NCBI GenBank assembly: GCA_032358165.1 | Contig: JAALGY010000049.1 | Coordinates: 248,001 to 312,000, forward strand | Direction: 5' to 3' | DNA: 64,000 bases | From: Diplosphaera chodatii | Taxonomy: Eukaryota; Chlorophyta; Trebouxiophyceae; Prasiolales; Stichococcaceae | Shown here: positions 10,096 to 22,587 of the stretch, piece after piece | Numbering within the stretch: position 1 is the first letter of the stretch | How the letters are laid out: the number at the start of each line of letters is the position of its first letter | The notes under the pieces: generated by a model | What the model was told of the DNA's origin: nothing | Database searches by the model: none | The model's input: the letters and a program-made list of their open reading frames with translations, nothing else | Program-made: the position numbers and the translations under genes

Positions 10096-13000
10096 TCAGG
10101 AAGCGATCTGCATGCCATAGCTGTCATCGCTGGCTGCTGTTGCTGTCGTCAGCGGTGGCCCGAAGCAGCTGCGGCGGTCTGCACGGCTGTTCTGCAGCAC
10201 ATAGCTGTCGTGCACCTTGCCATCCTGTGTACCAGACAGACCAGACACGTCAGCAGGTAGCGTTGCAGGTTGGCAGAAATAGGCCAGTACTGTGCACATT
10301 CCTGCGATCAGTGGCATGGGGGGCCAGGCTTGACGTAAAGCAGCGTCAGATACAGCAGCTGGCTCCAACAGCAACAGAACTCACGTCTGTGCGGATGTAC
10401 TCAAACTTGAGCGAGTAGCCGTCGCCCACGGTGACGCGGCCGTAGCCGAACTTGGCGGCGGTGCTGGTCAGCCACTCCGGCTGGTCGTGGTTCACGTCGC
10501 TCAGCCGGTGGCCGCCGCAGCCCAGCGTGATGTGCGTCGTCCTGCACCAAGAGTACAGAAGCAATCAGGACCGGCTGTGGCTGGATAAGTGCTTAGGAAC
10601 ACGATGGTGAGCACAGCGCTAAAGGCTGCAGGTTGACACCTTAAGTTTGTGATGTACCTCCGCCAGCAATGGGCAGCACATTGTGGACCTCAAGCACTGA
10701 TTTGGTCATTGTGATCACGCCATCACGAATCTGTGCCCAGCAGGATGCAAGAATGCTGTCAAGGTCAAAACCTCACCCGCCGTCGCGCATGTCCACGCAC
10801 TTGCCGGCCAGCACATTGCAGGTACGTGCGTAGCTGTGGACATGGCCGCTGAATACCAGGTCCACCTCGTGCTTGGAGAGCAGCGCCTCAATCTGCCGCC
10901 GCAGATGCTCTGCACGGTGAGAATCACGATGGTCGCATGAGAGATGACGGCCGGGCGCCAGGGTTTGTTGCGGGGTTGAGGCATGGCGGCATGCTCTGTT
11001 GCCTTGGGACCGCCAAGTGCCATTCAAGGGGGGGTTTTGCCGCAGGCAGCCAATCAGAAGCAAGCATAGATGGATCAAACGAGGAGTCGAGGCGCATGGT
11101 GGCCAAGTGGGAGAAGTGCGCACCGCCGACGCGGCGGTTGGACTTGTGGGGGTACACCACGTACATGGGGCGGTGCATGCCCAGCACCACCCACGGCGTC
11201 GTGCAGCGGTCCACCAGCTGCAGGTCCCGCTTCAGCCACTGCAGGGTGGGCATCTAGGGTCAGGGTCTATCATTACAGTCGATCACAGCGACGAGGCATG
11301 CGACAGAAACTGCTGGCATCATCCGCCACCGAAGGCAACGCCTGGACGTTGGGATGACAGAACAGTGCGATTCGGATTGAGACTCTGCAGGTAATGTGCC
11401 GCTCACCTTGTACTGCACGGAGTGCTTGTGCAGGTCGTGCTCGGACGACACCATCACGAAGTGCACCGCGCCATAGTCGAAGGAGTACCAGAAGGGCGGG
11501 TTGGCCGGCCGCCGCCGCCTGTTCCGAGCGGCCTGCGCACCACCAGCACTGTACGCCGCCGGGCTGTCTGGGGTCACCGCCGCTGGGACCGGGATCGGCC
11601 TGGGCATCGCCGCCGATGGCGTGCTGGGGCTGTTGGCACCCTCCCTGCTGCCGCCGCTGCTGATAGTGCTGCCTGGTGGGATGAGCTCCGCGCTGCCGTT
11701 GTACTGCCTGTTGGCCTGGAAGCCCACGCCCGGCATGCTGAAGCGCGCCGCCACTGTGACGCCGCACTCGCCCCCGCTGTCTGCGTGCCACCAGACCAGC
11801 AGCGCGAGTCAGGGTGGCCAGCAGCTGGCAGCAGGTTCACTGACCGCCGCACCACTCGAGTACAACGCCCCGGCCCAGCCCGGCCCAATGCACACAAAGC
11901 GTCGCAAGGTTTGCTGCACTGCACCGCGAGTGACAGCCAGAGGCGAAACAGCACAGCACGTGAGCCTGCATACAGGGGAAGCGTCGCCACATGTCAACGT
12001 GGCCACTCACCGTTGCCGAAGTTGGCCCAGTCGGGGTCATAGCCCCGGCTGCCGGAGGGGTCCGGCCCATGGTCGCCGCCCTTCCGCCTGTATGTGTACT
12101 CATGATTGCCTGCACCATGCACATACACTTCAGAGCCTGGCTTCGAAGTTCTGCTTCACAGTTCTGCAGGCGCCGTCATGCAGCGCAGCCTGCTGACTGC
12201 TCATCATGCTCAGCATCGCATGAAGAGCAGGAATTTTACATATGGTGTGGACGGTGATGCCACTGTGCGTCTGTGCAGTGGCTCGGCAGCACCAAGAGAG
12301 GAAAAGAACAGAAGGAGTTGTGCATTGGTGCATTGACATGAGGGCAATGCGAGCCTCACCGACGGCGACCATGTAGGGCACGCGGCTGGCCGCGGGCTCA
12401 ATGGCGTCCATGAAGCTGTCCCACACGTCGGACCGCCCGTTGGCGTACGCGATGTCGCCCACGTGCAGCACCATGTCGGCCCCGGCCGCCACATCTCGGT
12501 GCACATACTTGGCCGTCGCCGCAGCCCTGTGTGGCACAGCAGGGTGTTCAGTGTGGAACCCCTGCCTGAAGTAGGAGCATGCTCTGCTCAAGGTTCGCGC
12601 TCAGATGCAGCATGCATCCGAGCAGCTGCACTCGGCCCCGCTTTGCAGTTGCCGTATGGCACAGTAGCGCAGGTGGCAAGTGAAGTAAGCTTCAGCAATC
12701 TCTGCCGCCACGGCATGCTTGAGCGGGATCATCAGGCGCCATGAGAGATAGACCCATCAGCCTGCAATGAGCAGGTCCCCGCAGCGCATCACGCACCCCG
12801 GGGCCTTGGCCTGCCGGTGGTCCGGGTCCCCCATGTCGCCGTACACCAGGAACTGGAAGCCCTCCCTGAGGCCGGGGCGCGGCGGCGCCTGGAACCGCAT
12901 CACCCGCCCCCCGTGCACCTTGTAGCTGTACCATTTGCCTGGGCTCTGCGCGTCAGATGAAGGAGACACTGATTCCCAAATGGTGGCAAACGCAAGGCAT

Positions 13001-14268
13001 GGTTGTGGGCGCAGGTGCTGCTTCGGTGCCATGGCCACTGCTATGGAACTAATGCGGGTAGCGCTGGTGCGGCAGGGTGGAGGTGCTACAGCTGGAGTGA
13101 TGGATGTAGGATGCAGGCCCTCCAGTGCAGGCGGCAAGGTGCGCATCGGCTTCCCGGCAAAGGCGGGGCGCCGTCAGGAGATGCGACGCACCAGGCTGCT
13201 GAGCACCACGTCGTGCAGGATGAGCGGCGCGTACTGGTAGTCCCGCGCCGGGCTGGCGCACATGTCCGACGCTGAGTAGGACTTGATGGAGCCCTGCAGC
13301 ACGACAGTGCAATGTGGGCACCCAAGCCAGCCCTTCCGCCAGTGGGGGTCTGAACAAGCGGGATGAAGCGGCACCTATGCACTTCACCTATGGCACGGGC
13401 TTCAGATCATCTGCTTCAGAACACCACGTTTGATGTGCTGGTGTGGTGTGGTGGATAACGTGCTCACCAGGTCGTTCTGCAGGGTGGCGGCGTTGGCGAA
13501 GCCCGCCTCGTCCATGATGCCCTCCCCGTAGTGCACCATGGTGGGGCACGACCGCGAGTGCGTCTTCCACATGACGCGCATCTCGTCCGGCCGCCCCGTC
13601 ACCGCCAGGTGCACCTGAGGGCAGCAGGAGGGCTCGTAAGCATGTGATTCCTACTGAAGGCACATCACTTGTCTTGTCTGCCGGCAAAAGCGGCAGCGGC
13701 AGCGGCTGCGGCGCATGGGGTTCTCCACCTGAAGCCCGATGATATTGCTCTCACACACCCTCCGGCCACGGCGGTCAAGACCAGTGCTGGCAAGGGAGGA
13801 AGCGCGAGATGGGCACACATCACTTGGCGAGCATGGCAGCTAAGCCGGAACTGGCAGCGGCCAGCTTGGGGCGATACACTCTGTTGCACTAGTACAGGAC
13901 ACCACGCTGCAAGCAGTCTCTGTGTCGCCTGACAGCTGGTCCATACAGCTGCTATTGTGAACAGCGGCATAGCTCTGCACTCGACGTCACGTGCTAGCTG
14001 CAACGGCAAGCGAATTATATCAAGCAACCAGCACCATCGTCCGGTGTCGGACAAGTGCCGTCAAGGCCTGACGCGCCCCGCTCACCTGCGACGGCCGACA
14101 CTTGTGGCTGCGGTTGCCATCGGGGCCCAGGGCTGCAAGGAAGGGCGCGACGTACGCGCCCAACGTGCCGCCTATGCGGAGGCCATGTGTCGGCTGCGCA
14201 GCCAAGAGCACAGCTGCCAGCAGCCAGGCGCAGGTCAGACGCTGCGCTGGCAGACTGCTGCAGCCCAT
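10096..14268 (-). CDS. Purple acid phosphatase (secreted metallophosphoesterase)
   Basis: Supported exons (minus): 14086-14268, 13468-13614, 13192-13293, 12797-12945, 12360-12526, 12011-12109, 11407-11780, 11081-11238, 10777-10909, 10385-10541 and 10096-10224. The ATG at 14268 opens a signal peptide (hydrophobic CAWLLAAVLLAAQ). The five metal-binding blocks of the family are present in order: YGDMGD, GDIAYANG, GNHE, VVLGMHRPMY and SGHVHSYAR. The family hydrolyses phosphate esters with a Fe/Zn or Fe/Mn centre, typically extracellularly for phosphate scavenging. The amino-terminal fibronectin-like region appears in HLAVTGRPDEMRVMW and YSASDMC. One exon carries an extra Gly/Ser/Pro-rich loop of roughly 55 residues before PPFWYSFDYG. 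Exons between 13615 and 14085 are unresolved, and the junction 11081 to 10909 does not keep phase in my model. Confidence 0.85.
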
Positions 14269-15111
14269 GAGCGCCAATATGAGACCAGCGTCTGCGCCCG
14301 CTGCCGAGCGCCGTGGCCCACGGCCGGACGGCCACGAGAAACAGACCTTCGGCACACGTGACCGTGTGACTCAGGCAGGCGCCAGATGTCAGCCGCAAAG
14401 CCAAACACTCACTTCGCGTGTGGCCTATCTGACTGCTGAGCAAATGCACTGATTGTTGCTGCTGACCAAGCCCTCAAAACAATTTGAAGTTGTGCTGACA
14501 GCCGATGCACATAGCAGGTGCCCTGCTCGTGATAACACCAGGCTACGTTTGTTTGCTGGAAGTGGATGGTGGGAATGCTTCGCCACGCGACACGCAGCGA
14601 CGTGCGCTGCGGCGCGAAGCTGGAACAGTCAAAGATGCTTTTGCCGGATGCTCTTTCTGCAGCAGGGTAGCTAGTTATGCACCGCATCCGAGGCTTTCCC
14701 GCGAATTCTGTGTGCCAGGCAGTGCCAGCCGTGTAAGTCCAGTGTATGCATCGCAATGCGCCGCAGACAGCCGTATTCGGCGTTTGTCAAAGTGCGGGAA
14801 CTTGCAGCCGGTGCTACGAGTCCTCGATCGCAAACTCACGGCCGGCTTCTGTGGTGTCGGAACCAACACCTCCCCCAAACATAACAACTGGCAGTAGAAG
14901 CAAGATCGCAGTGCTACACGTCTCTACTGCAGCTTGTTTGCGAGCCCCCTGCCGCTTGACCCATAGAGTCTACCAGACAGTCAGTCTGTCCAGCTGCTGC
15001 GTGCGTGCAGCGCCTGTGCATGATGCGAGTGTAGCAGAAACATCTGCTGCGGACTCCAGCCTTCAGCTGTCAGACACTGGGAGGACTAAACCCCAAGCTA
15101 GCTGAGCCACC
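14269..15111. promoter_or_regulatory. Divergent intergenic region, acid phosphatase and rhomboid
   Basis: 843 bp separate the two divergent start codons, so both promoters and 5' UTRs must lie here. I see no TATA box that I would defend and no additional gene. Confidence 0.4.
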
Positions 15112-18100
15112 ATGCGGGGTCAGGGAAGACTGTTCACTGCCGGGTGCTGCGCAGTCCGCCGCCAGGTGCGCAGCGGCCCATGTGGTTCGGATGCTGCGTC
15201 AGCAGCTGCGGCCGCAGGTGGTGAGGTCGCCAACAGGCTACAGGCTGCCGCCTGCGCCAAGCCGCTGGAGATCGCGCGGCGTTTGCTGTCCTCGTCAGCA
15301 GCAGCAGCTTCCGGCAGATGCACATCGCCATTGTCGTCCTCAACATTGGCAGCGGCAACAGCGGGCAGGGCTCCAGCAGCAGCGGCAGCAGTGGCGCCAG
15401 CGCTTTCAGCGACTGCAGTCGGCAGGAGTGCCTGGGCAACAGTACAGCAGATGCGCGCTGCCGCTGCCACGGCGGCGCCCGCTGTTGCCAGCAAGCCAAA
15501 GGCTGCGCTGCCGACCAGCCACAATGCTGTCAGCGGCCTCTGGAGGAGCTGTGCGATCAGCAACACTGACGCAGCACTGGCTTCAGCAAGTGCGTGCAGA
15601 TCAGTACAGCATATCCCCAGCAGTATCCGCAGCAGCACAACAGCAGGCAGCGCGAGGGCAGCCGGCAGGGTTACGTTCTCGACCGTGCCAGCGGCACCAG
15701 TACAACAGCAAGCGCAGCAGGCCGCGGCGCTGGTGTCGTCAAACCCGGGCTTCCTGAAGCGGCTCGCGGGTTTTGGGCAGGGCAGCGGCAGTGCCGGTGC
15801 GCGATCTGCACTCTCCGCAAGAGTCCTATCGAAAATTTACTGCCAGCAGTCGCCACTGCATGCAAGGCCCAGATGGAAAGAGGATCGTGTGCTGTGTTAG
15901 AGGCAGTGCGGTTGCGTGATGGTTGACCAACATGATCTTGTGCGGACAAATGTGCAGGAGTGCCGCACTTTGGGTACCAGCGGCATGTGGTGATGCCCAT
16001 CCTTTTCAGCGTGGCCGTTGGCGGCGGCGCATTCTTCTGGGCGCTGCTGCGAGATGAGGACCAGCAGGCTGCCAGGTACACCTGGCATTGTGCCAACATC
16101 AGGGATTTGTCACAGGACAGGCCTGGAGGTTTGGTGCTGGCCTGCGACTGCCTGAGGCAGTTCTTGAGGTCGGCTCCGGGCACATGTGTGCTGTGCATTG
16201 CCGCAGCATGCCGTCTAACCAAAGCCCTCCGCAAGTGTGTGTCAGGCACGTTGCTGGCAAGGGCAGGGTCCCAGCACAGAGCTCCTGCTGCTGTGGGTGC
16301 TCACGCCCAGGCGAAGCCTCGGCTGATCTCCAGATGCTGTGTGTCACATGCTGTGACACGGCAGTTGCAACGCAGGCGGCAGGCAGGGGGTGACTGGCAG
16401 CACGTCAACCGCGACGGCAGCGTCACCGGCCTGTTCAACCTGGGACAAGACCCGGCAGCCCGCGCGCGGCACACGTGGTGAGTCTGTCTTTGAGGCGCAT
16501 GCAGGTCTTGGCCTGCTCTCAGCATGTGCCATGCCGCCCGCGCACCGCACACATCAAACATGTCCATGGTGACATACCTTCGCACCGGGAAAACATGCTG
16601 AGGGTGCCGCTCCCCATGGCCGCTACAGGGCGGACTCGCTGCCGCTGCTGCTGCGGCCGGGCGCCCACTGGTGGGCCTCCTTCCCGGAGCCCACGCGGAC
16701 GCTGGCAGCCCTGGTGAGGCGACCGGTGGACGAAGGTCCCGCTGCAAAGCATTGTACATTGAGGCTCTGAGGCAAACATCATGAGTGTCAGGATTTGCCA
16801 GGACAGTGGCGGCGAAGTGTCAAATGAGCGACTGCATTGTCCCGTGGCCGAGGGGTCAGGCTGCTCATCAAAGTCAGACGAGACCGTGTGTGCGTCGATG
16901 CAGGTGGCGGCCAACGTGGCGGTGGCGCTGGCGTGGCGGCTGCCGCTGCTGCAGGGGCTGATGGCGCGCAACTTCACGCACCTGCCCGGCAGCGGCCGCT
17001 CCCGCACGCTGCTCACGTCCGTGTTCAGCCACCGCGGCATGCTGCACCTGACGGTGAGCTCATACACCCCGTCTGCACTCTGGATGCATAAGGTAAACCA
17101 GGGTCTCAGCTGCGGCGTAGCTGCAAATCCCTCGGCCTCTGCTGCGCAGCGTGGTGCAAACCACTCCTGCAATTGCAAAGCCGCAAAACAGAGGCGTTGC
17201 GCCAGGGAGCAGTGCTTGCCAAATGCGGGAGCTGTCATAAAGTCATGACCCCTTTGCCGCTCCTGCTGCAGTTCAACATGTTTGCGCTGTGGAGCTTCGG
17301 GCACGTGGCGGGGCGGGAGCTGGGGACCAGCCAGTTCCTGGCGTTCTACGTGACGGCGGGCGTGGCCGCGTCCCTGGCCAGCCACCTCGCGACGGTGGGA
17401 ACCTCGTGTTCGGTGCCATGTGTTGCCTGAAGCCGAGCCGCTTGCTGCTGCTGATGGCGGCTGCGCTGCGGCGGCTGCGCTGCCGGCATCATTCCTGCCG
17501 AGAGACCAACCAGCCCGATTTGGCAATGCACAGCAACAGCAAAGCTGATCCGATGGCAAGAGTGCCTGCGCCGAAAGCTATCAGGTCACATCTCTGTTTT
17601 GATTTTTGGTGTTCCCACAGGTGTGGCCGCTGCTGGGGAAGGGCATACCTGCGCCCGCGTTGCTGGCACGCGTGCAGGCGATCCGGCCGTCACTGGGCGC
17701 CTCGGGCGCCGTCATCGCGCTGTTCGCCCTGGTTGCAGCCCGGCAGCCCGATCGGCAGGTGACCGGCAGCAACATGCACCTGTCATGCTTGCTGGTGGTG
17801 CCACAGATTGTCACCCCAGAGCAGACAGCCGGTTGCTGCATGTATGGGGCTACCAGTCTGCACCTCGGCATCAGAATGAACACCTTGTGGTCATCTGTGA
17901 GTCTTGATGTCCATTTCGAGCAAAGACTCGTGGGTAGCGGCCTGTGCTGGGTGCAGGTGGCGCTGATCTTCGCGCCGGACTACCCGTTCTCCATCGGCAC
18001 CGGCTTCAAGGGCATGGTGGGCTTTGACATCGCCGGCGTCGTGGCCAGGTGGGTGCGCCAGCACCCTTGCATCGGGAAGGGACACACCACGCTGAGCTGG

Positions 18101-18466
18101 GCAGCAAGCGTGCCTGTGCCCACGCTTGCTGCCGAGTGCCTGAGGCCTGTTGTGCTTCACTTGCAAGAGTCGCTGTGGTAGTGCCTCAACATACTCGGGC
18201 ACAATGTGTGAACGTGCTACAAGAAGAATCCGGGTACCTCCATCTGGGGATTCGGCACTGCCTTCAAACCCTCATTGTGTGTGCTTGCCAGGTGGCGGCT
18301 GTTTGACCACGTGGCCCATCTTGGCGGCGCGGGCTTTGGCGCCTGGTACGCTCGCTGGGGGGAGGGGCTGCTGTGGGGCAGCGAGGGCACGCGGCGCGCC
18401 GCGCTGGCGGCGCGCGACGGGTGGCGGCGGCTGGGGGACGACCCCAAAGCCGGGCCGCCGCACTAG
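15112..18466 (+). CDS. Mitochondrial-type rhomboid protease (PARL/RBL12-like), 9 exons, 555 aa
   Basis: Exons 15112-15796, 15958-16075, 16376-16477, 16629-16713, 16904-17053, 17272-17394, 17621-17758, 17957-18048 and 18292-18466 join in phase. The first 230 residues form an Arg/Ala/Ser-rich presequence with almost no acidic residues (MRGQGRLFTAGCCAVRRQVR), typical of an organelle-targeted precursor. A hydrophobic helix follows (HVVMPILFSVAVGGGAFFWA). The rhomboid core contains LLTSVFSHRGMLHL, FNMFALWSFG, the nucleophile motif SLGASGAV (Ser449) and the catalytic His in VAHLGG (His507). An extra helix ahead of the six-helix core fits the PARL class of intramembrane serine proteases of the inner mitochondrial membrane. 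The third exon (GDWQHVNRDG) is the least certain. The intron acceptors are mostly TGCAG. Confidence 0.85.
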
Positions 18467-18590
18467 CCGGCAGGGGAAACTAGAAGGCGGAAGCAGCGCA
18501 GCAGGTGCTGCTGGCGGTGTGCGACGGGTGGCGGCGGCTGGGGGACGACTCCAGGACCGGGCCGCCGCGCAAGTCGGTGTGGAACCTCCC
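18415..18590 (+). repeat. Partial tandem duplication of the rhomboid terminal exon
   Basis: The stretch encoding DGWRRLGDDPKAGPP at the end of the rhomboid CDS (about 18415-18463) recurs about 108 bp downstream (from about 18523) as DGWRRLGDDSRTGPP with a few substitutions. The second copy lies after the stop codon at 18464-18466, in the 3' UTR or beyond. Confidence 0.75.
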
Positions 18591-19503
18591 AGACGCAGAG
18601 GGAGCGCAGCGGTTGTGTTGTCGCTGAGCGGCAGGATGGCATGTGGCGGCGGATGGGGGCCGAAAAGGGGCGGGCAGCAGCGCTGGCCGTCCCCTGGGCA
18701 TTGGGCGCAGCAGTCAGGCCGCGAGCCCCGCTGCATGCTCCGCTGGCGCAGCTTGGACCGGTGGCGGCTCGGGAGCAGCCCCAGCAGGCCGTGGCCCGGG
18801 CGCTGGTCCTCAGAGAAGTAGTGATGTGATGAGCGCAGCGCCTGTGCTGTAAGATGAGCGGCGGCGGCTGGGGATGCGTGCCCTGTGTAGATCTGGGACG
18901 TAACCTGGTGGTTGCCTGACGATGATCTGATGGGGGTCTGCTATTCTTGGGCTCGTACGAAAGTTCACTTGGTCCAGATGCATGCGACTGTCTTAGTCTG
19001 CTTCACAGGTGATCTGACAAATTCATCTTCATGAGCAGCATAGCAACGCGTCATCAGGTCGAGCAGCATGTGCTGTGCACCAGCTGAGCAACACTTAGAT
19101 ACATCTGGCAAGCTGCAATCCGTGCTACCTGCCTGCAAGCTTCGATGGGCAACCAAATGGGCAACCAAATAAACACTTCAGGTCTTGCAGAATGCCGGAC
19201 CCTGGCGCTTGCAACAAAGCTATACAGACAAACAGAATGACATGGCATGACAAGGGTGCGGCGTCATTGCTTGCTGTCGGTGGCTGATCATTGACGTTCC
19301 TCTCCGGGCCACCGCTCTTCGTCATCATCACATACACCACGCTAAGCACATGTAGCATGTAGGAGCTGCTGTCCCAGCTGCTCTGCCGATGTGCCATCCC
19401 TGACTCTCGCCTGTTTTGTTGCTTGAATGTGGCGGCCAGCAAGGTGCTGGCACCACCAAAGTGCTCTGACGATGCCGCTGCAGGCCCTGCACCACCCCTC
19501 CCG
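18467..19503. other. Convergent intergenic region, rhomboid and SDR-like gene
   Basis: Holds the duplicated exon fragment, a TGTAA at 18848-18852 and a short tandem 12-mer (ATGGGCAACCAA twice, near 19145-19168). No further gene is apparent. Confidence 0.4.
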
Positions 19504-21430
19504 TCATGGCACCGACTGTGATCGCAGCAGGCCGCTGCAAACATGGATCCCCATGCCTTCTGCCGCCAGGCGCAGGATCTGCTGCGTGATCACCTGCAGG
19601 AGATCAACACAGGCTGCCGCCATCACTGCCGATAACGCCACAGTCGGTGCTCTCGACACTGTTCCATGCGCAGCAGGTCAACAACTGCCTCGCACAGAAC
19701 ACAGCAGTGTCAGCAAGGGCTTGCGGTGTGCAATTTGGGCCACCCCACAATGAACAACGACCTGTCCTGCTAGACACAATGCCTGCTGCATCTGGTAGCA
19801 GAGCCATCGCAACACATGCCGGCATGGCAGGGCAGGGCAGCGCACCTGCGGCGGGGCGCTGGCTGCCAGACCCAGGACGGTGAGCGAGACGCAGCGGACG
19901 CGGATGCCGTCCGGCGCCAGGCACTGCGCGAGGCCCTGTATCATGGCTTGCTGCAGTTGGCAGCACCAGGATACGGTCAGAGGCCTAGCTTCAGCTTCAG
20001 GGGCGTCAGCAGGCGAGGCAGGCACCGAAATGAGGGTGGATCGAGGCTCATGCACAGGCACAGGGCACACAGCGACGCCTGCGCAGCGTGCCAGCTGCGC
20101 TGCGGGGCCGCCCCACCTGCACCGTGCTGGCCACCCTGTAGTCCGCGCTGCCCCTGGCGTAGCGCGCGGCCGGGCTCGCGCAGTCAATGACGCAGCCGCT
20201 CGACTCCATCAACTGGCTCTGCGCCGCCTGCAGGGGGGGTGGTTCAAGCATCAAGCTGAGGCCGTCTCCTCTCGTTCTGCACCCGTGGCTATCTCGACGG
20301 CGGTTGGCGCATGATGACGACCGTGCGGGAAGCTGCATGTGCAGCCCCGGAGCCAGAGCAAGGGTGGATGTCAAGGCACGGGCCTGCCCCCATACCCTTA
20401 TGATCTTGCAGGCGCGCTGCACGTGCTGCCATGTGGCGGCCCTGGTCTCCGGGGCCTGCTGTAGGTACTCGCCCCTGGCATGCCGACAAGAACAGCCGGT
20501 CAGGAGCCAGCTTGTCTTCAATGACGCCAGCTTGTCTTCAGTGACGCCAGCGGCAGCAGATGGATGCGCATACTGTGACACATGGACAACCACCCCTCTT
20601 GCACACTAGCAACTGCAAGATTCGCGATCAGACCAGCACGCGACCGCCCACCAGAGTGCAGCGGCGGCGGCGGTGTCGCAGCTGCCGTCGGTCCTGTCGC
20701 CGAGCAGCAGAATGTCTATGCCGCCCAACCGCGCCGCCGCATCCGCCACCACCGCACCGTAGTCCCGCTCGGCTGCCTCATCCTGCTACACGCCATAGAA
20801 TGACACGTATAAAGGTGGGAGGAGTGCTCCGCCCTGCTGAGTGCAGGTCTAGTTTGGTGCTAGGTAACCTGATCCCTCAGCATGCAACAACACGGTTGCT
20901 GCTCAAGGACTTGTTTCGACATCACGGCATACTGCGTGAAGGTCATTTGTCGACTCTACGCGATCGCATGCTGCCGCTAGAATCAGTCCAGCCGCCGGGG
21001 CGTGGCGTTGCAGCTGAGTAACTCACGCACAGACGCAGCGTGCGTGACGCTGGACAGGCTTCGGCAGCAGGAAGGCTGCAAGTGCCGGACGCTGTTGCGG
21101 CGCTTGACGGCGAAGATGCAGCACGCACCTGTTGCAGTGGCAGTTCCGCCGCGTCGGGCGCGCGGACCGGCACCACCTCTACAGCTGCTCCGGCGCCCTC
21201 GAAGGCGCGAGCTGCCGCCAGGCAGGTAGCATCGCGGCCTGCGGTCACGCTTCACCGTCAGAGCAGCATGATGCTGACCGTTCGCCGGGCGGCAGAGGGC
21301 TCAAACTCCAGGCTGGGGCGCCTGACAGACAGGGGTCCAAGGGGACGTGGCTCCCGACAGATTCGGCCCACCTGCCACTAGCACTCTCCAGCCTTCAAAT
21401 GCTCCGCCGCCCGCGCCTCCAGTGACGTTT
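19504..21430 (-). CDS. Short-chain dehydrogenase-like protein, copy 1 (motifs degenerate)
   Basis: Exons on the minus strand: an N-terminal exon ending at 21372, then 21129-21238, 20652-20782, 20396-20474, 20117-20227, 19846-19950 and 19504-19593, all in phase. The fold signature is clear: WRVLVAGGRDATCLAAARAF (strand 1 and helix), ADAAARLGGIDILLLGD (strand 4), GCVIDCASPAARYARG (strand 5), ADYRVASTVQQAM and GLAQCLAPDGIRVRCVS. The cofactor motif TGxxxGxG reads AGGRDATC, the NNAG motif is absent, and the Lys of YxxxK is Ser (YRVAS). The protein is therefore unlikely to be a conventional oxidoreductase. The start codon was not resolved and the left limit given is approximate. Its neighbour at 22588-24345 is a paralogue with the same exon structure. 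Confidence 0.72.
20506..20545. repeat. 20-bp tandem duplication in an SDR-like intron or flank
   Basis: GCCAGCTTGTCTTCA(A/G)TGAC occurs twice in succession with one mismatch, immediately upstream (minus sense) of the exon at 20396-20474. Confidence 0.8.
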
Positions 21431-22587
21431 CTAGATCTCCAACTATCTCCTGCGGGTTGTAAGCCCGCGCGTCAGGTAGGAGGTGTAAGTTCTCGACAGG
21501 GTTACAGGTACGGGAGGCAACAGGCTTCACGTGGTTTGTGCTGCGCAGCATCTGCCCTGCTGATCTCAAGCGTTGTCACGTCCACCTATATATTGAACGT
21601 GCAAGCGGCACACGCGCGACAGACCTGTTGGCTCAGGCATGTGCAGGTCCCAGTGTCCAGATTCGAGGCACATTCAGGGTTTGCTCCCGAGCTGTTGACA
21701 ATGTTCTATAGTAGTGACCGAGCGGTTGGCGCTGCGCTGGCACCCCAGACACTCGCTGCAGCGCGCAATAAACGCAGCACAGTGAAGCAGCAGGAGTATA
21801 GGCTCCGATCACTCCGCGCTTCGGAGGGATGTCTCATGTGCGTCGCGTGTGGCCAGGAAGATGTGGCTTTCCAGCTGGAGATCCGCAGTGGCCCGCTCTC
21901 GTTATGTCTTTCCCCCTACACGACATGCCACATCGACATCACCTGATTATGACCTGGGAACCTGGAGACGGTAGATGCTTTGCTGTTAGCACACCACGGG
22001 CGGGGCAGCTGGTGAGGGCAAGCCTGGTGAGTGAGGTGCGTGCATGGAGGAGAGAGTCGACTCATCTACTGCATGGGTATAGTTCAGCAACGACAAGCGA
22101 GCAAGTCCGCTGACGTTCCGCATGCACACCCAAACGGCATTGCATAGAAAATCCATCTATCTATCTCAGGCGAGCAAGGCGCACATCGCACTGTGTTGCG
22201 CGCCTTGCATGCCGCCCGCCCTGTAGTAAGCTGACACCTTGAGTAGCCAGCACACTGTTCAGACATCTCATCTAGATGACAGATTTCGTTGTAATGTCCT
22301 GCTGCTCGCAGACGCATGCTTGCTACCGCCGCCAAAGGTCAGGGAGCAACGAGCACACATCGCAGCTATCAACATCCTGGAAGCTAGCCATGCACCCATG
22401 TGAGCAGTCCCGCCCGCAAAAATAGAGCCGAACGATTGCTTCAGCACCGAAGGGTGCTGTGCTGTCCGAGTCATCTGAGGCCATGCCGCCAGCACTGGTC
22501 GAGGAAAACGAGCTCGCTACCATGCTGACGCGCCACTCTCGCTGGGGCTCCACTGCTCATGCACCCCGTGTCAGAGCGCCGACCCTG
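21431..22587. other. Spacer between the two SDR-like genes
   Basis: The 5' end of copy 1 must lie in the right-to-left upstream part of this stretch. A TTTAGGG-type motif sits just beyond its right border, at about 22691-22705. Open frames exist but none resembles a known family. Confidence 0.3.

Noticed and set aside
21435..21510. Possible tRNA-like segment (GGTTGTAAGCCCG near a T-loop-like string)
   Set aside because: No cloverleaf could be drawn by eye and no B-box of the expected form was present.
22150..22166. ATCT microsatellite
   Set aside because: Only three to four units, too short to be notable.
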